Below are positions 13,374 through 15,721 of a stretch of 15,721 bases of DNA, piece by piece. The stretch is from Clostridiales bacterium. Lineage in GTDB: Bacteria > Bacillota > Clostridia > Oscillospirales > Oscillospiraceae. Where the stretch lies: positions 19,596 to 35,316 of the forward strand of contig DXYV01000028.1 in the NCBI GenBank assembly GCA_019415645.1. The letters run 5' to 3'. Position numbers and translations under genes: made by a program. How positions within the stretch are numbered: the first letter of the stretch is position 1; every line of letters starts with the position of its first letter. The notes under the pieces were generated by a model. It saw only the letters and a program-made list of their open reading frames with translations. It searched no databases and was not told the origin of the DNA.

Positions 13374-13706
13374 ATGGTGATCGCGGATTATCGAAACGCA
13401 ATGGAGAAGAAGGACTATGTGGCCCTCTCCAACTGCTTCTCCGATCAGTGCCGGCTGTTCGACTATTGCCCGGCGGGAATCGGACGGGAAAATTTCTATA
13501 TCTATGGGAAAAAAGCGGTGGATATGTTCTACCACAATCAGTTTGTCCTGGGCGGACTGACCATTCTGGACCCGGTGATCGTGGACGAACGCACGGTGAA
13601 TTTTTACAGCAACTACGGCGGCGTGGTAATTCATGCCGTGGCCTCGATCGAGAGCTACGATCCCCAGAACGGACTGATCAAGGAAATGGTCATCCGCCCC
13701 GCTTAA
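13374..13706 (+). CDS. NTF2/SnoaL-like small protein
   Basis: A 110-residue protein with the pattern of the nuclear-transport-factor-2-like cone fold: an N-terminal helix (IADYRNAMEKKDYVALSNCF, 3-22), a short acidic strand (DQCRLFDY, 24-31), a helix with KKAVDMFYHNQF (46-57) and a run of beta strands to the end (LDPVIVDERTVNFYSN; VVIHAVASIESY; IKEMVIRP). The fold includes ketosteroid isomerases, SnoaL cyclases and the bile-acid dehydratase BaiE, but catalytic residues cannot be assigned by eye. AGGAGGGG begins directly at the SDR stop and the ATG is 12 bp past it, so the two are one operon. With an HsdA-like SDR, an isomerase or dehydratase role is an attractive guess. Confidence 0.6.
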   Translation: MVIADYRNAMEKKDYVALSNCFSDQCRLFDYCPAGIGRENFYIYGKKAVDMFYHNQFVLGGLTILDPVIVDERTVNFYSNYGGVVIHAVASIESYDPQNGLIKEMVIRPA

Positions 13707-13710
13707 AGAT

Positions 13711-13756
13711 GCAAAAGTCTCGCCCCGGCCGAAGGGCCGGGGCGAGATGAGTTTTA
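13711..13756. terminator. Bidirectional hairpin terminator between convergent genes
   Basis: TCTCGCCCCGGCC (13718-13730) pairs perfectly with GGCCGGGGCGAGA (13735-13747), a 13-bp stem with a 4-nt loop. On the plus strand TGAGTTTTATT follows; on the minus strand CTTTTGC follows. It closes the NTF2-like gene and the 572-residue gene from opposite sides. Confidence 0.9.
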
Positions 13757-15472
13757 TTCTGTTTCAGAGGCGGCCGCATCGTAGGCCGGCGGCACGGCTG
13801 CGGCACGGACCCGTTCTACCGAGCAACCCTCCAGAATGCCGGGGACGCTTTCCGCATCGGAAGCGGGGTAGCCGATCGTCACCGTATCGCCTACATTCAA
13901 AATCACCGCTGCGGGATAGGCAGAAGCGGATACGCTGTAAAAGAGCTCCTCATCCTCCAGCCGCAGGAAATAATACGAGTTCCCGTCCAGGACCGCGGTG
14001 CGGATTTCTGCGACCACACCGGTCGTCTCTGTCTGCGGAAGCGCATCCTCCGTGGCGATTCCCTTGTCGGCCAGCAGCTGGATATACTTCTGCTCGCAGG
14101 CCGAGACTGTCGTTCCGGTGGCAACCACATCATAGCGAGCCACATTGACCATGGCATAGCTCTTGACCAGATTGGCATCGTCCTTCAGCGGGATGAAATA
14201 GGTGGGCTCTCCCGCAATGTTGAGCAGCAGTGGGAAGGTGGCCTGATAGCCAAGGTCCTGGACCACGCCCTGCGCGGAGGACTTGGCGGCCTCCTCCGTG
14301 GCGCCGGGCGCGTCATAGAAGCGGGTCTCCTTCGTCCGCTGATTGCACAGGAGGAAGCCCAGATTGGACTGATCCGAATTGACCGAGGTCACGCCGGTGT
14401 AGACATACACATCGTCGTTCATGGCGATATAGTTATATCCCTCGGTCACACGGGTGACGCCCCGCTGTCCGAAGATCGAGTTGAAAAAGCCGTGGATAAA
14501 GGAACCGTAATAGTCATACTGCGTCATGATCAGCTGCGCGGTGTAGACGTTATCCACCCAGGTGGGCACGTCGGCGATGTCGTAGTACTGGCATTCTCCG
14601 GTAATGGCGTTCATCAGCACCGCGCCCTGAATATCCGTGCCGCCGAACAGGCCGATGGTCTTGACAATTCGGGGAGCGATCCACCATGGTGTTCCGGATT
14701 CGTCAATCTCAAATTCCGGTGTGGAGAACAAATATGTGGGATATTGGAAGCGCAGATGGCGCATGACGTTCCGATTGAGCGGCTCAGAGAAGGAATACTT
14801 CATGCCCTCGCTCAGCCGGACGACGCTGGCTTCCTGGGTGACCATATCCACGACGACATAGGCGGGGAGCCCTTCGCTGCGGTTGGTGATCCATTTGATC
14901 AGGTCGGCATATGCGATAGGCGCGACCCGCACCGGCCTGCCCTGATAATTGATCTGGGTGGAGTCGTTGGAGTATTCAAACTGGCTGACCATATCGCTGA
15001 GAGTACCCATCTGCCGATCGCCCAGAAATTCGGCGGAGGTACGGTCCAGGGTGGGAATTTCATCAAAGGAGATTTGAGAAATATCTTCTGTGAATTTGCC
15101 ATCCTCCACAGTAAGCAGGTCCCGATAGTCGGCAGCCCGGAAGAGGGGCATGGAGACCAGCGCGCCGATCAGTGCCACCAGAAGAAGGATTGCGGCCAGA
15201 ATCGCGACCGGGAGACATTGGCCTTTCACAAAACCCCAGTAGGCTTTCGCCCCGCCGCCATTCAGCCGAAAGCCGGAGATGATGAACGAACAGATCACAA
15301 ATACGATGCACAGCAGCAGAAAGAAGGAGTAGAACTCCGGTGCTTGCAGATTAAGCGGAGGAAGAGCCACATAATAGTAGATGGCGCCGACCACCGCGGT
15401 AATGAGCAAACTGACCAGCGCGCGGCCCAGCTTGCTCTGCGGCATACGCCGTTTCTTTTTTTCCTGTTCCAT
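13754..15472 (-). CDS. Membrane-anchored protein of unknown function (572 aa)
   Basis: I do not recognise the function. The protein starts with a basic cytosolic tail (MEQEKKKRRMPQSK), then three predicted membrane helices at about 17-37, 47-68 and 87-110. A large, mostly beta-rich domain of about 450 residues, probably outside the membrane, follows. Inside it, segments like GGTDIQGAVLMNAITGECQY (277-296) and IAGEPTYFIPLKDDANLVKS (419-438) share a hydrophobic strand, charged turn, strand pattern that recalls PepSY-like repeats. The end (TTGVVAEIRTAVLDGNSYYF onward, 483-540) looks like an OB-type barrel. The C-terminus is Ala/Glu-rich. No CxxC, serine-protease triad or sortase signal is apparent. 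AAGGAG lies 12 bases from the ATG, somewhat far. Single gene with its own strong promoter. Confidence 0.8.
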   Translation of the reverse strand: MEQEKKKRRMPQSKLGRALVSLLITAVVGAIYYYVALPPLNLQAPEFYSFFLLLCIVFVICSFIISGFRLNGGGAKAYWGFVKGQCLPVAILAAILLLVALIGALVSMPLFRAADYRDLLTVEDGKFTEDISQISFDEIPTLDRTSAEFLGDRQMGTLSDMVSQFEYSNDSTQINYQGRPVRVAPIAYADLIKWITNRSEGLPAYVVVDMVTQEASVVRLSEGMKYSFSEPLNRNVMRHLRFQYPTYLFSTPEFEIDESGTPWWIAPRIVKTIGLFGGTDIQGAVLMNAITGECQYYDIADVPTWVDNVYTAQLIMTQYDYYGSFIHGFFNSIFGQRGVTRVTEGYNYIAMNDDVYVYTGVTSVNSDQSNLGFLLCNQRTKETRFYDAPGATEEAAKSSAQGVVQDLGYQATFPLLLNIAGEPTYFIPLKDDANLVKSYAMVNVARYDVVATGTTVSACEQKYIQLLADKGIATEDALPQTETTGVVAEIRTAVLDGNSYYFLRLEDEELFYSVSASAYPAAVILNVGDTVTIGYPASDAESVPGILEGCSVERVRAAAVPPAYDAAASETE

Positions 15473-15548
15473 AGATTTGGTACGCTCCTTAAGAATTCAC
15501 TTTTTCAGAAGATCAGATCGCCAGGGAGGAATGACAAAAGACATAATC

Positions 15549-15577
15549 AGTATAGCCGATTTTCCGCATGCGGTCAA
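15549..15577 (-). promoter_or_regulatory. Promoter of the 572-aa membrane protein gene
   Basis: Minus strand: TTGACC (15577-15572), 17-base spacer, TATACT (15554-15549), start near 15542, leader about 70 nt. A perfect 10-bp palindrome CCGCATGCGG (15564-15573) overlaps the -35 edge and the spacer and could be a repressor site. Confidence 0.8.
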
Positions 15578-15721
15578 TGTTGTGATGCGAAACAGTGTGT
15601 TCAGACAGTTCAGAAGGAAAAGTGGGGTAAGGAAAGAAGAAATCGTGCTTCAAAAATGTGAAATAGTGTAGGTTTGTCAAACATATTGGACAGTGAATTC
15701 ATTCGGAGAAAGCCAACAAAG
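15578..15721. other. Unassigned 3' end of window
   Basis: No gene start with an SD and no RNA gene could be supported. A minus-strand TTGACA is present at 15675-15680 but no good -10 lies at 16-18 bases, so I do not call a promoter. Confidence 0.4.

Noticed and set aside
14492..15661. Plus-strand open frame of 389 codons opposite the 572-aa gene
   Set aside because: The minus-strand gene has membrane helices, SD, promoter and terminator; the plus frame has no family pattern.
15578..15721. Further promoter or gene start at the window end
   Set aside because: A lone TTGACA on the minus strand has no -10 partner, and the plus strand shows no SD-start pair.
1..15721. CRISPR array, insertion sequence, tRNA or phage attachment site
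   Set aside because: No regularly spaced repeats, transposase motifs, long terminal inverted repeats or tRNA-like cloverleafs were seen.

Overview
The window looks like chromosomal DNA from a high-GC gut-type Firmicute, most likely Oscillospiraceae/Clostridia (Flavonifractor- or Lawsonibacter-like; genus is a guess). The reasons are an HPr kinase/phosphorylase (hprK), a CsoR-copA copper operon, a probable tetrahydrofolate riboswitch in front of a folT-type ECF gene, strong AGGAGG Shine-Dalgarno (SD) sites, and TTGACA/TATAAT-type promoters in GC-rich coding DNA. No phage genes, transposases, tRNAs, rRNAs or CRISPR arrays were seen. Most of it is ordinary core metabolism; the interest lies in the RNA-level regulation and in two gene architectures.

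Layout. Positions 1-137 are a non-coding run of small GC-rich hairpins. From 138 to 2906 (minus strand) a tight operon encodes a GNAT acetyltransferase, purine-nucleoside phosphorylase DeoD and a COG2509-type FAD dehydrogenase; the last two overlap as ATGA. From 3006 to 5859 (minus) is a copper operon: CsoR repressor, then a CopA P1B-ATPase whose frame continues into a C-terminal CopZ-like domain that has its own SD and ATG. A TTGACA-N17-TATACT promoter with a CsoR-type GC-tract operator at its start site sits upstream. A small DUF378 membrane protein (minus) follows, closed by a perfect 13-bp terminator hairpin.

From 6493 everything to 13706 is on the plus strand: an SRPBCC-fold protein, hprK (carbon catabolite regulation), a 268-bp GC-rich hairpin spacer, glmS (amino-sugar synthesis, without a recognisable glmS ribozyme), then a folate block. 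That block has a promoter, a THF riboswitch, an SD-sequestering hairpin and a FolT-like S component. An AGCS sodium:alanine/glycine symporter follows, whose SD and start codon lie in a perfect hairpin. Next come an SDR resembling bacterial 3-alpha-hydroxysteroid dehydrogenase (HsdA type) and, 12 bp on, an NTF2/SnoaL-like small protein. A strong bidirectional hairpin terminator at 13718-13747 separates these from a convergent minus-strand gene for a 572-residue membrane-anchored protein of unknown function, which has its own strong promoter. The last ~150 bp show nothing I can assign.

How they work together. CsoR, CopA and CopZ form a closed copper-efflux circuit (sensor, pump, chaperone). folT and the AGCS symporter may be one transcript under folate control, with glycine/alanine uptake possibly coupled to folate status; that link is inference. 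The SDR/NTF2 pair looks like a two-enzyme module acting on a hydroxylated, possibly steroid-like substrate, also inference.
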